Below, in pieces: positions 34,224 to 43,539 of a stretch of 64,000 nucleotides of DNA. The translations under genes and the position numbers were made by a program. The stretch is from Dyella dinghuensis. Its GTDB lineage: Bacteria; Pseudomonadota; Gammaproteobacteria; Xanthomonadales; Rhodanobacteraceae. Every line of letters starts with the position of its first letter. Positions within the stretch are counted from its first letter, which is position 1. The notes beneath the pieces were generated by a model. That model was not told the DNA's origin, made no database searches, and saw only the letters and a list, made by a program, of their open reading frames with translations. The DNA lies in contig NZ_RYZR01000003.1 in the NCBI RefSeq assembly GCF_003977615.1, positions 780,398 through 844,397 on the forward strand, written 5' to 3'.

Positions 34224-37200
34224 ATGTCGAACCCGATCAGCCACCCGCCCCTTCCCACCACTCCTAAGCAGCGCCGCTTCTGGACCACACCACACGGTTC
34301 AGCGCGCGCCTTGTTGGTTGCCGAAGCGGCGAAATCGCATCCGGGATTGCTGGTGGTCGTAACGCGCGATACGCAGCGCGCACATGCACTGGAAGATGAG
34401 CTGCGCCTATTTGCCGGCACGTTGCCCGTGCTGCACTTTCCGGATTGGGAAACGTTGCCGTACGACGTCTTCAGTCCGCACCCGGAAATCGTTTCTCAGC
34501 GCGTTGCCACGTTGTATCAGCTGCCGAGCGTAAAGCGCGGGGTGCTGGTCGTCTCCGCCGCCACGTTGATGCAGCGCATTGCACCGCGCACGCACATAAC
34601 CGGCTCGGGCTTGATGCTGAGCAAAGGCCAGAAGCTTGATCTCGCTGTCGAACAGCGCCGCTTGGAAGCCTCCGGTTATCGCCATGTTCCGCAAGTTGCC
34701 GAACCCGGCGATTTCGCGGTACGTGGCGCGTTGATCGATATCTTCCCGATGGGTGCGCCCGAGCCGTATCGCATCGAACTCTTCGACGACGAAGTGGAAT
34801 CGATCCGCAGCTTCGATCCGGAAACGCAGCGCTCGCAGCAACAAGTCGAGAAAGTCGAATTGCTGCCTGCGCGCGAATTCCCCGTCACCGACGATGCGGC
34901 GAAAGCGTTCCGCAGCCGTTTGCGCGAGCGCTTCCCGATCGATGTGCGCCGCTGCCCGCTTTATCAGGATATGAAGGAAGGCGTGACGCCCGGCGGTATC
35001 GAGTATTACCTGCCATTGTTCTTCGAACATACCGCTACGCTGTTTGATTACCTAGCAGACGATGCGTTGTTCGTGCTCGGTGAAGGCACGCATGAAGCGT
35101 CCGAGCAATTCTGGCTGCAGACCGCGGAACGCTACGATCAGCGCGCGCACGACATCGAACGTCCAGTACTACCGCCCGCCGAGCTTTATCTTTCGCCCGA
35201 TCAGCTGCGCGAACAACTCAACAAGCGTCTGCGCGTCGAAGTGGTCGAGAACGGCCATGAGCATGCAACGTCGTCAGGCACGCAACCGGCACCCGAGCTG
35301 CCGCTCAATCGCAAGGGTGAAGAACCCGGCACGTCGCTGCGTCACTTCATTGAAAACTACCCGGGACGCGTGCTGATTGCCGCCGATTCGGCGGGGCGCC
35401 GCGAAGCATTGCTTGAACAGGTTGCGGTGGTCGGTCTTCGCCCGCAAAACGTCGATGGCTGGCTGGCGTTCCTCAACGAGGACAGCGCGAAGCTCGCCAT
35501 CACTATCGCGCCGATGGAGCAAGGCTTTGCGCTGGCGAAACCGGCGCTCACCGTACTCACGGAACGCGAACTGTTCGGCGAACGCGTGCGCACCGAGCGC
35601 AAACGTCGTCGCGGCGCGGCGCGCGATCCGGAATCGGTGATCCGTGATCTCACTGAACTCTCTATCGGTTCACCCATCGTCCACGTCGATCACGGCGTGG
35701 GCCGATATCAGGGCCTGGTTTCGATGGAATTGGGCGGCATGGAAGGCGAATTCCTCACCATCGAATACGCCAAGGGCGACAAGCTTTACGTGCCGGTCGC
35801 CCAGCTCGGCTTGGTGAGCCGCTATTCCGGCACCGCACCGGAATTGGCACCACTGCATTCGCTGGGCGGCGATGCGTGGGAACGCGCACGCAAGAAAGCG
35901 GCCGAGAAAGTCCGCGATGTCGCGGCCGAGTTGCTGGCCATTTACGCGCAACGTGAAGCGCGCGGCGGCGAATCGATACCGATCGATCGTCAGTTGGTCG
36001 AGGAGTTCGGCAGCAGTTTCCCGTTCGAAGAAACGCCGGATCAGCAGTACGCCATCGACGCCGTGCTGGGCGATCTGGCCGCGCCGCGCGCGATGGATCG
36101 CGTGATTTGCGGCGACGTCGGCTTCGGCAAGACCGAAGTGGCGTTGCGCGCAGCGTTCGCCGCCGCCACCGCCGGCAAGCAGGTCGCCGTATTGGTGCCC
36201 ACCACCCTGCTCGCCCAGCAGCACTATCGCAACTTTGCCGACCGCTTTGCCGATTGGCCGGTGAAAGTTGACGTGCTGTCGCGCTTCCGCTCCACCAAAG
36301 ATGTGAACGAGGCGCTAAAAAGGCTTGCCGATGGTCAAATCGACGTCATCGTCGGCACGCACAAACTGTTGCAGCCCGACGTCAAGTTCAAGCAGCTTGG
36401 ACTAGTGATCGTCGACGAAGAACAACGCTTTGGCGTCCGGCAGAAAGAGCAGCTGAAAAAACTGCGTGCGGAAGTCGATCTGTTGACCATGACGGCCACG
36501 CCGATTCCGCGCACCCTGAACATGGCGATGAGCGGCTTGCGCGATCTTTCGTTGATTGCCACACCGCCTGCTCATCGCATGGCTGTACGCACCTTTATTT
36601 CCGCGTGGGAGCCAGCGCTGATACGCGAAGCGTTCCAGCGTGAACTGCAACGCGGCGGTCAGATATATTTCCTGCATAACGAAGTCGACAGCATCGAACG
36701 CGAGGCGCGCGCAATACAGGAACTGATCCCCGATGCGCGCATCGGCATCGCGCACGGACAGATGCCCGAGCGTGAACTGGAACAAGTAATGGCGGATTTC
36801 CATCGCCAGCGCTTCAACGTACTGGTCTGCACCACCATTATCGAAACCGGCATCGATATCCCGACCGCGAATACGATCATCATCAATCGTGCGGATCGTT
36901 TTGGCCTGGCGCAGTTGCATCAGCTGCGTGGCCGCGTCGGACGCTCACACCATCGTGCGTATGCCTACCTAATCGTGCCCGACCGCAAGGCGATAACGGC
37001 GGATGCCGAAAAGCGTCTCGAAGCGCTCGCGTCGCTCGAAGAACTCGGCGCCGGTTTCACGCTTGCGACGCACGATCTGGAAATCCGTGGTGCGGGCGAA
37101 CTGCTCGGCGACGAGCAATCGGGTCAGATCCAGGAAATCGGCTTCGGTCTTTACACCGAACTGCTGGAACGCGCCGTGCGCGCACTGAAATCCGGCAAGG

Positions 37201-37676
37201 TGCCCGACTTCGATCTGACCAGCGAACATGAAACGGAAGTGGAATTGCATCTGCCCGCGTTGATTCCAGACGACTACCTGCCCGACGTCCATACGCGCCT
37301 GACGCTCTACAAACGCATCGCCAGCGCACGCGACCATGACGCGCTGCGCGAGCTGCAAGTGGAAATGATCGATCGTTTTGGGCTGCTGCCTGATGCTGTG
37401 AAGCAACTGTTCGCTATCGCCAGCCTGAAATTGATGGCAACGCCGCTGGGCATCCGCAAGCTCGACTTCGGTGCGAACGGCGGCCGCGTCACCTTCCGCG
37501 ACAAGCCGGATGTCGACCCGATGGCCATTATTCGCCTGATTCAGAGCCAACCGCGCGTCTACAAACTCGAGGGCCAGGACAAGTTGAAGGTCAATCTCGA
37601 ATTGCCCGGCGCCACCGAGCGCATTCGGGCTGCGGAAGATATTCTCGGCCGGCTTGGTGCGCGAAAAGCCGCTTAG
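34224..37676 (+). CDS. mfd: Transcription-repair coupling factor Mfd
   Basis: Displaces RNA polymerase stalled at DNA lesions and recruits UvrA. The 1150-residue protein has all expected domains: the UvrB-homology part (HFPDWETLPYDVFSPHPEIVSQR near 75), the CarD-like polymerase-binding domain (GSPIVHVDHGVGRYQGLVSMELGG near 490), helicase domain with Walker A GDVGFGKTEVA, VDEEQRFGV and TATPIPRTLNMAMSGLRDLS, motif VI LHQLRGRVGRS, and the C-terminal TRCF domain. ATG at 34224; a TTG six codons earlier is less likely. Confidence 0.97.
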   Translation: MSNPISHPPLPTTPKQRRFWTTPHGSARALLVAEAAKSHPGLLVVVTRDTQRAHALEDELRLFAGTLPVLHFPDWETLPYDVFSPHPEIVSQRVATLYQLPSVKRGVLVVSAATLMQRIAPRTHITGSGLMLSKGQKLDLAVEQRRLEASGYRHVPQVAEPGDFAVRGALIDIFPMGAPEPYRIELFDDEVESIRSFDPETQRSQQQVEKVELLPAREFPVTDDAAKAFRSRLRERFPIDVRRCPLYQDMKEGVTPGGIEYYLPLFFEHTATLFDYLADDALFVLGEGTHEASEQFWLQTAERYDQRAHDIERPVLPPAELYLSPDQLREQLNKRLRVEVVENGHEHATSSGTQPAPELPLNRKGEEPGTSLRHFIENYPGRVLIAADSAGRREALLEQVAVVGLRPQNVDGWLAFLNEDSAKLAITIAPMEQGFALAKPALTVLTERELFGERVRTERKRRRGAARDPESVIRDLTELSIGSPIVHVDHGVGRYQGLVSMELGGMEGEFLTIEYAKGDKLYVPVAQLGLVSRYSGTAPELAPLHSLGGDAWERARKKAAEKVRDVAAELLAIYAQREARGGESIPIDRQLVEEFGSSFPFEETPDQQYAIDAVLGDLAAPRAMDRVICGDVGFGKTEVALRAAFAAATAGKQVAVLVPTTLLAQQHYRNFADRFADWPVKVDVLSRFRSTKDVNEALKRLADGQIDVIVGTHKLLQPDVKFKQLGLVIVDEEQRFGVRQKEQLKKLRAEVDLLTMTATPIPRTLNMAMSGLRDLSLIATPPAHRMAVRTFISAWEPALIREAFQRELQRGGQIYFLHNEVDSIEREARAIQELIPDARIGIAHGQMPERELEQVMADFHRQRFNVLVCTTIIETGIDIPTANTIIINRADRFGLAQLHQLRGRVGRSHHRAYAYLIVPDRKAITADAEKRLEALASLEELGAGFTLATHDLEIRGAGELLGDEQSGQIQEIGFGLYTELLERAVRALKSGKVPDFDLTSEHETEVELHLPALIPDDYLPDVHTRLTLYKRIASARDHDALRELQVEMIDRFGLLPDAVKQLFAIASLKLMATPLGIRKLDFGANGGRVTFRDKPDVDPMAIIRLIQSQPRVYKLEGQDKLKVNLELPGATERIRAAEDILGRLGARKAA

Positions 37677-37691
37677 AAGACGTGAGCAAAG

Positions 37692-37715
37692 GCGAGCGCG
37701 TTACTTCGCGCTCGC
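37692..37715. terminator. Hairpin between convergent mfd and egtD
   Basis: A perfect 9-bp stem GCGAGCGCG / CGCGCTCGC with a 6-nt loop overlaps the egtD stop codon and lies 16 bp after mfd. No strong T-run follows on either strand, so termination for the two convergent genes is plausible but not certain. Confidence 0.5.
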
Positions 37716-38678
37716 TCTGGTCAGATGCTGCAGACTGAAAAGACCCTCCGGGTCGGTCCATACATGCTGCACAGCCAGACCTGCAGAAGCCGCCAGCTCC
37801 GCAAAATCTTCCAATGAATATTTGCAGCTGTATTCGACCTGCATCGCTTCGTCTTCGCGGAAAAGCACCTGCATGCGACCGACGCGCACACGTTGTTCGC
37901 GCTTGCTGAGAATGTGCGTTTCGATACGGCCGATCATGGCGTTATAGTGCGCACGATGACGGAAACCGCTGAGTTCGAAATTGCAGCCAAGTTCGCGATT
38001 GAGCCGGGTGAGCATGTTGAGCGTGAAAGCAGCTGTCACGCCTGCCGCATCGTTGTAGGCGGCCTCAATCACTTTCTTGTCTTTCTTGAGATCGGCGCCC
38101 ACGAGTATGCCGCCGTTATCGCCCATCTCGCCGCGCATCTTGCGCAGCAATTGCGCTGCGTCGCGCTCCTCGAAGTTGCCGATGGTGGAACCGGGGAAGT
38201 AGATCACCGTGCGGCCCGGCATGCGCGGCGGCACCGGCAGACGCAACGGACGCGTGAAATCGGTGGACAGCGGTTGAATCGGCAGCTGCGGAAAAACCTG
38301 CTCCATGTTGTGCATGCTGATGCGCAACGGCTCGGAGGAGATTTCAATCGGCACCCACGAGACCGGCGTCTGCAGATGCTCCAGCAACAGGCGCGTTTTG
38401 ATCGCGTGCCCACTGCCGTATTCCACAAGCCGAACATCCGGACCAAGCACGTTGGCAATATCGGTCGCGTGTTCACGCAGCAGCGCTATCTCCGCTCGCG
38501 TGAGGTAATACTCCGGCTGCTCGCAAATCTGCTCGAAAAGCTCCGAGCCTTTTTCGTCGTAGAACAGCCAGGAAGGCAGACGTTTGGGCTGCGCACGCAG
38601 CCCCCGCTGGACGACCTGCAACAGTTCGTTATCAGGCGGGCGCTGTTCGTCCCGCAGTGCAGACATTTGAACGCTCAT
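37701..38678 (-). CDS. egtD: L-histidine N-alpha-methyltransferase EgtD
   Basis: Transfers three methyl groups from S-adenosylmethionine to histidine, making hercynine for ergothioneine synthesis. The 325-residue protein shows KRLPSWLFYDEKGSELFEQI, TRAEIALLREHATDIANVLG, the SAM site RLVEYGSGHAIKTRLLLEHL, TVIYFPGSTIGNFE and GADLKKDKKVIEAAYNDAAGV, all EgtD hallmarks. Its ATG overlaps the egtB stop by 4 nt (ATGA), which fixes the start; a longer in-frame start would lie deep in egtB. Confidence 0.95.
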   Translation of the reverse strand: MSVQMSALRDEQRPPDNELLQVVQRGLRAQPKRLPSWLFYDEKGSELFEQICEQPEYYLTRAEIALLREHATDIANVLGPDVRLVEYGSGHAIKTRLLLEHLQTPVSWVPIEISSEPLRISMHNMEQVFPQLPIQPLSTDFTRPLRLPVPPRMPGRTVIYFPGSTIGNFEERDAAQLLRKMRGEMGDNGGILVGADLKKDKKVIEAAYNDAAGVTAAFTLNMLTRLNRELGCNFELSGFRHRAHYNAMIGRIETHILSKREQRVRVGRMQVLFREDEAMQVEYSCKYSLEDFAELAASAGLAVQHVWTDPEGLFSLQHLTRASAK

Positions 38679-39928
38679 CGATCGTGTCCCAGACGGATGC
38701 CCGCAAATTGCCAGCGGGCATGGGGCGGAAAGAAATTTCGGTAGCTGACACGAATGTGGTCGTTCGGAGTTGCGCAGGAACCGCCACGCAACACCCACTG
38801 TCCATTCATGAACTTCCCGTTGTATTCGCCCAATGCACCGGGCAACGTTTTAAAACCGGGGTAACTCACATAAGGCGACGCGGTCCATTCCCAGACATCG
38901 CCATACATCTGCTGCAGACCGTCGCCATGCGAGGCAGCGACCGGATGAAAGCGATGGCTTTCCAGAAAATTACCGGTTGCATTGAGACCTGCGGCGGCGT
39001 CTTCCCATTCGGCTTCCGTGGGCAGCCGCGCGCCAGCCCATCGGGCAAACGCATCGGCTTCGAAATAGCTCAAATGGCAAACCAGTGCGTTGGGTTCCAA
39101 CTCGCGAATGCCCATGAGCGTGAATTCACTCGACAGATCGTCCTGCCAATACAACGGCCGCTGCCAACCTTCGCGTTGCACGGTGGCCCATCCGTCGGAT
39201 AGCCACAACCCAGCTTCGCGATAACCGCCGTCGCGCACGAACGCAAGATATTCGCTGTTTGTTACAGGACGATTGGCGATGGTATGCGGCGACAGCCACG
39301 TGCGATGTCTCGGCGTTTCGTTGTCGTAAGCGAAGTGCTTACCTTGATAACCGATATCGACCGCACCTTCTCTTCCGGCAACAAAGCGCATGGGCGTCGA
39401 TGGACTGGCCGATGCGCCCATGACGACATCACGATAGGCCGGACGCAACGGATTGCACCAGAACGCATGCTTCAGATCGGTCAGCAACAATTCTTGATGT
39501 TGCTGTTCGTGATGCAATCCAAGTTCGATGCGCGAGGCAAGCTCGTCATCGATACCGTGCGAGATCAACTCACCCACGGCTTCGTCGATACGCGCGCGGT
39601 AATCGCGAATTTCATCCACGGTGGGGCGCGACAATAATCCGCGCTGCGGCCGCGCATGCATCGGCCCTACCGATTCGTAGTACGAATTGAACAGGTAGTA
39701 CCACGCGGGGTTGGGCGATCGATACGACGGATCATTCCCGAGCACGAACTGCTCGAAGAACCATGTGGTATGCGCGAGATGCCATTTGCTCGGACTGGCA
39801 TCGGGCATCGACTGCACCTGCAGGTCTTCCGGTGCAAGCCCGTTGGTCAACGCAAGGGTTTGACGACGAATGCGCATGAAACGCGCAAGGGCGTCCTCAG
39901 TGTGGACTGCTAGTGTTGGAGAGTTCAT
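38675..39928 (-). CDS. egtB: Ergothioneine synthase EgtB (sulfoxide synthase)
   Basis: A non-heme iron enzyme that joins hercynine to a thiol donor with oxygen, forming a sulfoxide. The 417-residue protein has the DinB-like N-terminal domain with likely iron ligands His53 (WHLAHTTWFFE), His140 and His144 (HHEQQHQELLL), and the FGE-sulfatase-type C-terminal domain with PVTNSEYLAFVRDGGY, RLPTEAEWE, DVWEWTASPY and VLRGGSCATP. Whether it uses cysteine or gamma-glutamylcysteine cannot be told by eye. EgtA, EgtC and EgtE genes are not in the window. Confidence 0.95.
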   Translation of the reverse strand: MNSPTLAVHTEDALARFMRIRRQTLALTNGLAPEDLQVQSMPDASPSKWHLAHTTWFFEQFVLGNDPSYRSPNPAWYYLFNSYYESVGPMHARPQRGLLSRPTVDEIRDYRARIDEAVGELISHGIDDELASRIELGLHHEQQHQELLLTDLKHAFWCNPLRPAYRDVVMGASASPSTPMRFVAGREGAVDIGYQGKHFAYDNETPRHRTWLSPHTIANRPVTNSEYLAFVRDGGYREAGLWLSDGWATVQREGWQRPLYWQDDLSSEFTLMGIRELEPNALVCHLSYFEADAFARWAGARLPTEAEWEDAAAGLNATGNFLESHRFHPVAASHGDGLQQMYGDVWEWTASPYVSYPGFKTLPGALGEYNGKFMNGQWVLRGGSCATPNDHIRVSYRNFFPPHARWQFAGIRLGHDR

Positions 39929-40250
39929 GACGCAGTTGGGATGCGAAGGGGGGTGCTGCGATACACCTGTGGAGAGGCGATCAGCGAGGGAGAATGCCCG
40001 CCAACATGCCGCAAAGGCCGTTCACAGAGCGTGATATGCACATAATGCGAGGTCGTCGTGACTGCGAGTCAAGCCATCGTTGCGTGGTGGTACGGCAATG
40101 AAGCGGTGTCATGAGGACCCCTCATCTTCGTGGCGCTGTGGTGTGTTCGTCTCACAAGCGTGGGGTCGTTACATCTGCAATCAACCCCACCAGGCCATCG
40201 CCCACTTAACTCCCTCACCCCGGCGAAGTGCAAACTGCAGTGCACAAAAA
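39929..40250. other. Gap upstream of egtB
   Basis: About 320 bp with no defensible gene. It should contain the egtB promoter on the minus strand. Short plus-strand frames here have no domain signal and run into the terminator. Confidence 0.4.
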
Positions 40251-40271
40251 AAGCCCGGCTCGGCCGGGCTT
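40251..40271. terminator. Strong bidirectional terminator
   Basis: AAGCCCGGC / GCCGGGCTT, a perfect 9-bp stem with a TCG loop, flanked by seven A residues on the left and eight T residues on the right. It terminates the minus-strand gene at 40310-40699 and would work in both directions. Confidence 0.9.
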
Positions 40272-40309
40272 TTTTTTGTGATTGCTTGAATGAATCAGGT
40301 GCTGATCAA

Positions 40310-40699
40310 TTATTGAGCAGGACCGACATAGCGCGTCTGGTACGGGTCCGACGTCACCACTACCGGCGGCGGCGGGGGAGCACTGTAAACCACCGTGCCC
40401 GGGGCATAGTAACCAGGGCCGTACACCACCGCCGGCGGCCCGTAGTAGTACGGGGGCGGTGCCGTGGCGCTGATCACTGCGCCAGCCACCAGGCCACCGA
40501 CGACAGCACCCGCGATCCAGCGACCGCCGTACCAATAACCGCCGCCGCGATAGCAGCAGCCGCCATGGTAGTAACCACCGTGGTAACCGCCACCACCGTG
40601 CCAGCCCCAGGGGGCCGCAGATGCGCCTACCGGCACAGCCGCGGCAGTGGCGAGAGCCAAACCGATCGCTACGAACTTGCCGACATTACGTTTGAACAT
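40310..40699 (-). CDS. Small exported Gly/Tyr-rich protein
   Basis: A 129-residue protein with a signal peptide (VAIGLALATAAAVPVGASA) and a mature part of Gly/Tyr/His-rich repeats (WHGGGGYHGGYYHGGC), a central Gly-zipper-like helix (GGRWIAGAVVGGLVAGAVIS) and a Pro/Tyr-rich tail (PPPYYYGPPAVVYGPG). Such glycine-zipper envelope proteins occur widely in proteobacteria; function unknown. CCY at about 48-50 gives two adjacent cysteines. It has its own terminator downstream. Confidence 0.75.
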   Translation of the reverse strand: MFKRNVGKFVAIGLALATAAAVPVGASAAPWGWHGGGGYHGGYYHGGCCYRGGGYWYGGRWIAGAVVGGLVAGAVISATAPPPYYYGPPAVVYGPGYYAPGTVVYSAPPPPPVVVTSDPYQTRYVGPAQ

Positions 40700-40763
40700 G
40701 ACACACCTCCGTCAAGATGGAAGTTATGTTCGATCCGAAGCGCTTAATCTGTACTGAAGCGTT

Positions 40764-42950
40764 TCATTTCTTTACATTCACATTTGCCCAAGGATTTATC
40801 TCGCCCTCAGCTGCCTTCAACCGCAGCAACCAGCAGTCGTGAATGTTCGATCGGCGGGAGAAATCGAAGGGAATACTGCCGGCGCCCCAGTTCTCGATGG
40901 ACAGGCGATCTTCAAGCGCTTCACGGTCGAGCGTGAAGCGGCGAAAGTTATTCGAAAACACGATAACGCCATCGCCAGTAAGACGATCCGCGCACGCCAG
41001 CAGCAAGGCGACGTGATCGCGCTGCACATCGAAATCGTCCGCGCGCTTGGAATTGGAGAAGGTCGGCGGATCGACATAGATCAGCCCGAAATGATCGCGC
41101 GAGCTTTTCAGAAAACCTGTCGCATCCAATTGCATCAGGCGATGTTTCGTACCGGTGAATCCATTGAGCGCGAGATTGCGCGATGCCCAATCGAGATACG
41201 TTCCCGACAGATCCACACTGGTGGTGTCGCGCGCACCACCCGCCGCGGCATAGACGCTAGCGGTGGCGGTATAGGCAAACAGGTTGAGGAAGCGGCGCCC
41301 CTTGGCCAGCTCGCGCAGCTTTGCGCGCACCAGACGGTGATCAAGAAAAAGGCCGGTATCCAGGTAGTCGTAGAGGTTGACCATGAACGTCAGGCCGCCC
41401 TCTTCCACTTCGATGAATTCGCCGCGCTGATCGAATTGCCCGTATTTGGAACCACCCTTGCCGCGCTCGCGTGTCTTCAGCGCAATGCGTGTGCGCGGTG
41501 TTTCGAATAGTTCGCCGGCGACGCGCGCGATCTCGCGTACGCGGGTTTGACTGACGTCGGCAGGTACATCGGCGGGTGCGCGATATTCCTGGATATGCAG
41601 GTGCGTGGTATTGGAAGTGTCCGTGTACACATCGATGGCCGCCGCGTATTCGGGCAGATCCTGATCGTACGCGCGCCACGCATGAATGCCTTCGCGATCC
41701 AGCCGTTTGCGCAAATGGCGGACATTCTTTTCCAGCCGGTTCTTCAGCATCTGCGCGCCGGCGGAAAGCGGCGGCCTCTCGCGTGGCGTTTCATCGCGCG
41801 CGTGCAATTCGAAGATCAGCAACACGGTTTCGAGCGCACCGTTGTAGAGCGCGTATTTCTTTTCGGGACGAAGCGTCGTTGCGCGGCCGAGTTCCGCATC
41901 GCCGGCAAGTATCGCTGCGCGCCATCCCGTGAAGCGATCACGCAACGCTTCACCCAGCATGCGGTAGAGCTTGGGCATGCTTTCGCGATCGCCCAGTCGT
42001 TCGCCATAAGGTGGGTTGGTGATCACCAGGCCAGTAGTTACGCCAGGAGGTGGCGCGACATGCAGCGCATCGTGGCGATCCAATGTAAAGAACCCCGCAA
42101 CGCCTGCTTCCTGCGCGTTGCGCTTGGCGGTCTGCACCATGCGCGAATCGGTATCGGAACCGAAGAAGCAGCTGCGCAGCGCCGGCAACCCGGCTTCGGC
42201 GCGCTTGCGCGCTTCATCCAGCAAACCGCGCCATAGCGGAATGTCGTGCTGCTTCCAGCCGAGGAACCCGTAATAGTCGCGGCGCAATCCCGGCGCCACG
42301 TCCGCCGCCATCAATGCACCTTCGATCAGCAGCGTGCCCGATCCACACATGGGATCGAGCAACGCGCCACCTTGCGCATAGATCTGCGGCCAGCCCGCGC
42401 GAAGCAACATCGCTGCAGCAAGGTTTTCCTTCAGCGGCGCTTCGCCCTGCTGCTCGCGCCAGCCACGGCGGTGCAAGGGCGAGCCAGCGAGATCGATCGA
42501 CAACGTCGCACGATCGCGTCGCAGCCGAAGATTGATGCGCACATCCGGCTCTTCCGTATCGACAGCGGGACGTTCCTGCCCACGCTCACGGAATTGATCC
42601 ACCACGGCGTCTTTCACGCGCTGCGCAAGAAACTGGCTATGCGCCATCTTGCTTTGCGACGTGTTGGCATCCACGGCCAAGGTTGCATGCGGTGCGAGAT
42701 GGTCCGTCCAGTCGACGGACTGCACGCCCGCGTACAGTGCATCGTCCGAAGCGGCCTCGAATTCGGCGATGGGCACGAGGATGCGACTGGCCAGACGCGA
42801 CCACAAGCAGGCGCGATACGCGGTGTCCAGATTGCCTGAAAAACGCACGCCAGCCAGCGCTTCGTGCACATCGGTAGCGCCGATCGCGATCAACTCATCG
42901 CGCAGCAGATATTCCAGTCCCTTGGGACAGGTTGCAAAGTAATCGCTCAA
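40764..42950 (-). CDS. rlmL: Bifunctional 23S rRNA methyltransferase RlmKL
   Basis: Makes m2G2445 and m7G2069 in 23S rRNA. The 728-residue fusion has a THUMP domain (start MSDYFATCPKGLEYLLRDEL), the RlmL half with DPMCGSGTLLIEGAL near 205 and ITNPPYGERLGD near 310, and the RlmK half with FLNLFAYTATASVYAAAGGA near 570 and LIYVDPPTFSNSKR near 640. A TTG start at 42950 overlaps the previous gene's stop as TTGA, and the family N-terminus begins exactly there. Confidence 0.95.
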   Translation of the reverse strand: MSDYFATCPKGLEYLLRDELIAIGATDVHEALAGVRFSGNLDTAYRACLWSRLASRILVPIAEFEAASDDALYAGVQSVDWTDHLAPHATLAVDANTSQSKMAHSQFLAQRVKDAVVDQFRERGQERPAVDTEEPDVRINLRLRRDRATLSIDLAGSPLHRRGWREQQGEAPLKENLAAAMLLRAGWPQIYAQGGALLDPMCGSGTLLIEGALMAADVAPGLRRDYYGFLGWKQHDIPLWRGLLDEARKRAEAGLPALRSCFFGSDTDSRMVQTAKRNAQEAGVAGFFTLDRHDALHVAPPPGVTTGLVITNPPYGERLGDRESMPKLYRMLGEALRDRFTGWRAAILAGDAELGRATTLRPEKKYALYNGALETVLLIFELHARDETPRERPPLSAGAQMLKNRLEKNVRHLRKRLDREGIHAWRAYDQDLPEYAAAIDVYTDTSNTTHLHIQEYRAPADVPADVSQTRVREIARVAGELFETPRTRIALKTRERGKGGSKYGQFDQRGEFIEVEEGGLTFMVNLYDYLDTGLFLDHRLVRAKLRELAKGRRFLNLFAYTATASVYAAAGGARDTTSVDLSGTYLDWASRNLALNGFTGTKHRLMQLDATGFLKSSRDHFGLIYVDPPTFSNSKRADDFDVQRDHVALLLACADRLTGDGVIVFSNNFRRFTLDREALEDRLSIENWGAGSIPFDFSRRSNIHDCWLLRLKAAEGEINPWANVNVKK

Positions 42951-43474
42951 GTGCGCGCCGCCAGTTGTTCCAGGAAGAGACCGAACTGCCGCGCAATCGC
43001 GTCGACGTGTGCGCTCAGGCGATGGTCATCGTCCAGCACCAGCAATGGCAAGGAACGGCGCATGGCGAATTCGTAAATGTCATCCAGCGGACAGACATCA
43101 TCCTGCCAGCCGTGAACGAGCAGCGTGGGCACGTCCAGCCGGACATCGAACGCGTAGTCGCTGCCGGGAATCACCGCCGGAGTCGCCAACAGGAACAGCC
43201 CTGCGACCGGCACCTCCAGCGACGCGAGACCGGAAACGAAAGATCCCATGCTCGAACCGACCAGCACGGGCTGCGTGCTGCTTGCGGCGATGCGGTCGTG
43301 CAAACGGGCAACGCGCGGCGTGATGCAGCCGGCGTGGCCAAGCGCGTCGTCCGCGCGATAGTCGGGGCGTTCACTGGTCCATCCCATCGATTCCGCGACC
43401 TTGGCCAGCGCACTGACCTTGGTGGCGTCCGGGCCCGAGTCCGAACCGTGGGAAAGAATGACGTGTCCGGGCAT
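42947..43474 (-). CDS. YqiA/YcfP-like alpha/beta hydrolase
   Basis: About 175 residues with an alpha/beta-hydrolase core: HVILSHGSDSGPDATKV, the nucleophile elbow VGSSMGSFVS, Asp in HGWQDDVCPLDD and His in LDDDHRLSAHVD. It resembles small esterases of the YqiA group. The ATG at 43474 follows GGAGAAGG and is preferred to an in-frame start at 43525. Its stop overlaps the rlmKL start by 4 nt, so the two are translationally coupled. Confidence 0.8.
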   Translation of the reverse strand: MPGHVILSHGSDSGPDATKVSALAKVAESMGWTSERPDYRADDALGHAGCITPRVARLHDRIAASSTQPVLVGSSMGSFVSGLASLEVPVAGLFLLATPAVIPGSDYAFDVRLDVPTLLVHGWQDDVCPLDDIYEFAMRRSLPLLVLDDDHRLSAHVDAIARQFGLFLEQLAART

Positions 43475-43539
43475 GACCTTCTCCATAAACCTGCCAAACA
43501 GGACGCGCATGATAGCCCCGCTCATGCGAGACTGCCGTC

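Noticed and set aside
40080..40289. Short plus-strand frame upstream of the Gly/Tyr-rich gene
   Set aside because: It runs through the strong bidirectional terminator and encodes a poly-Phe end derived from the T-run; no domain.
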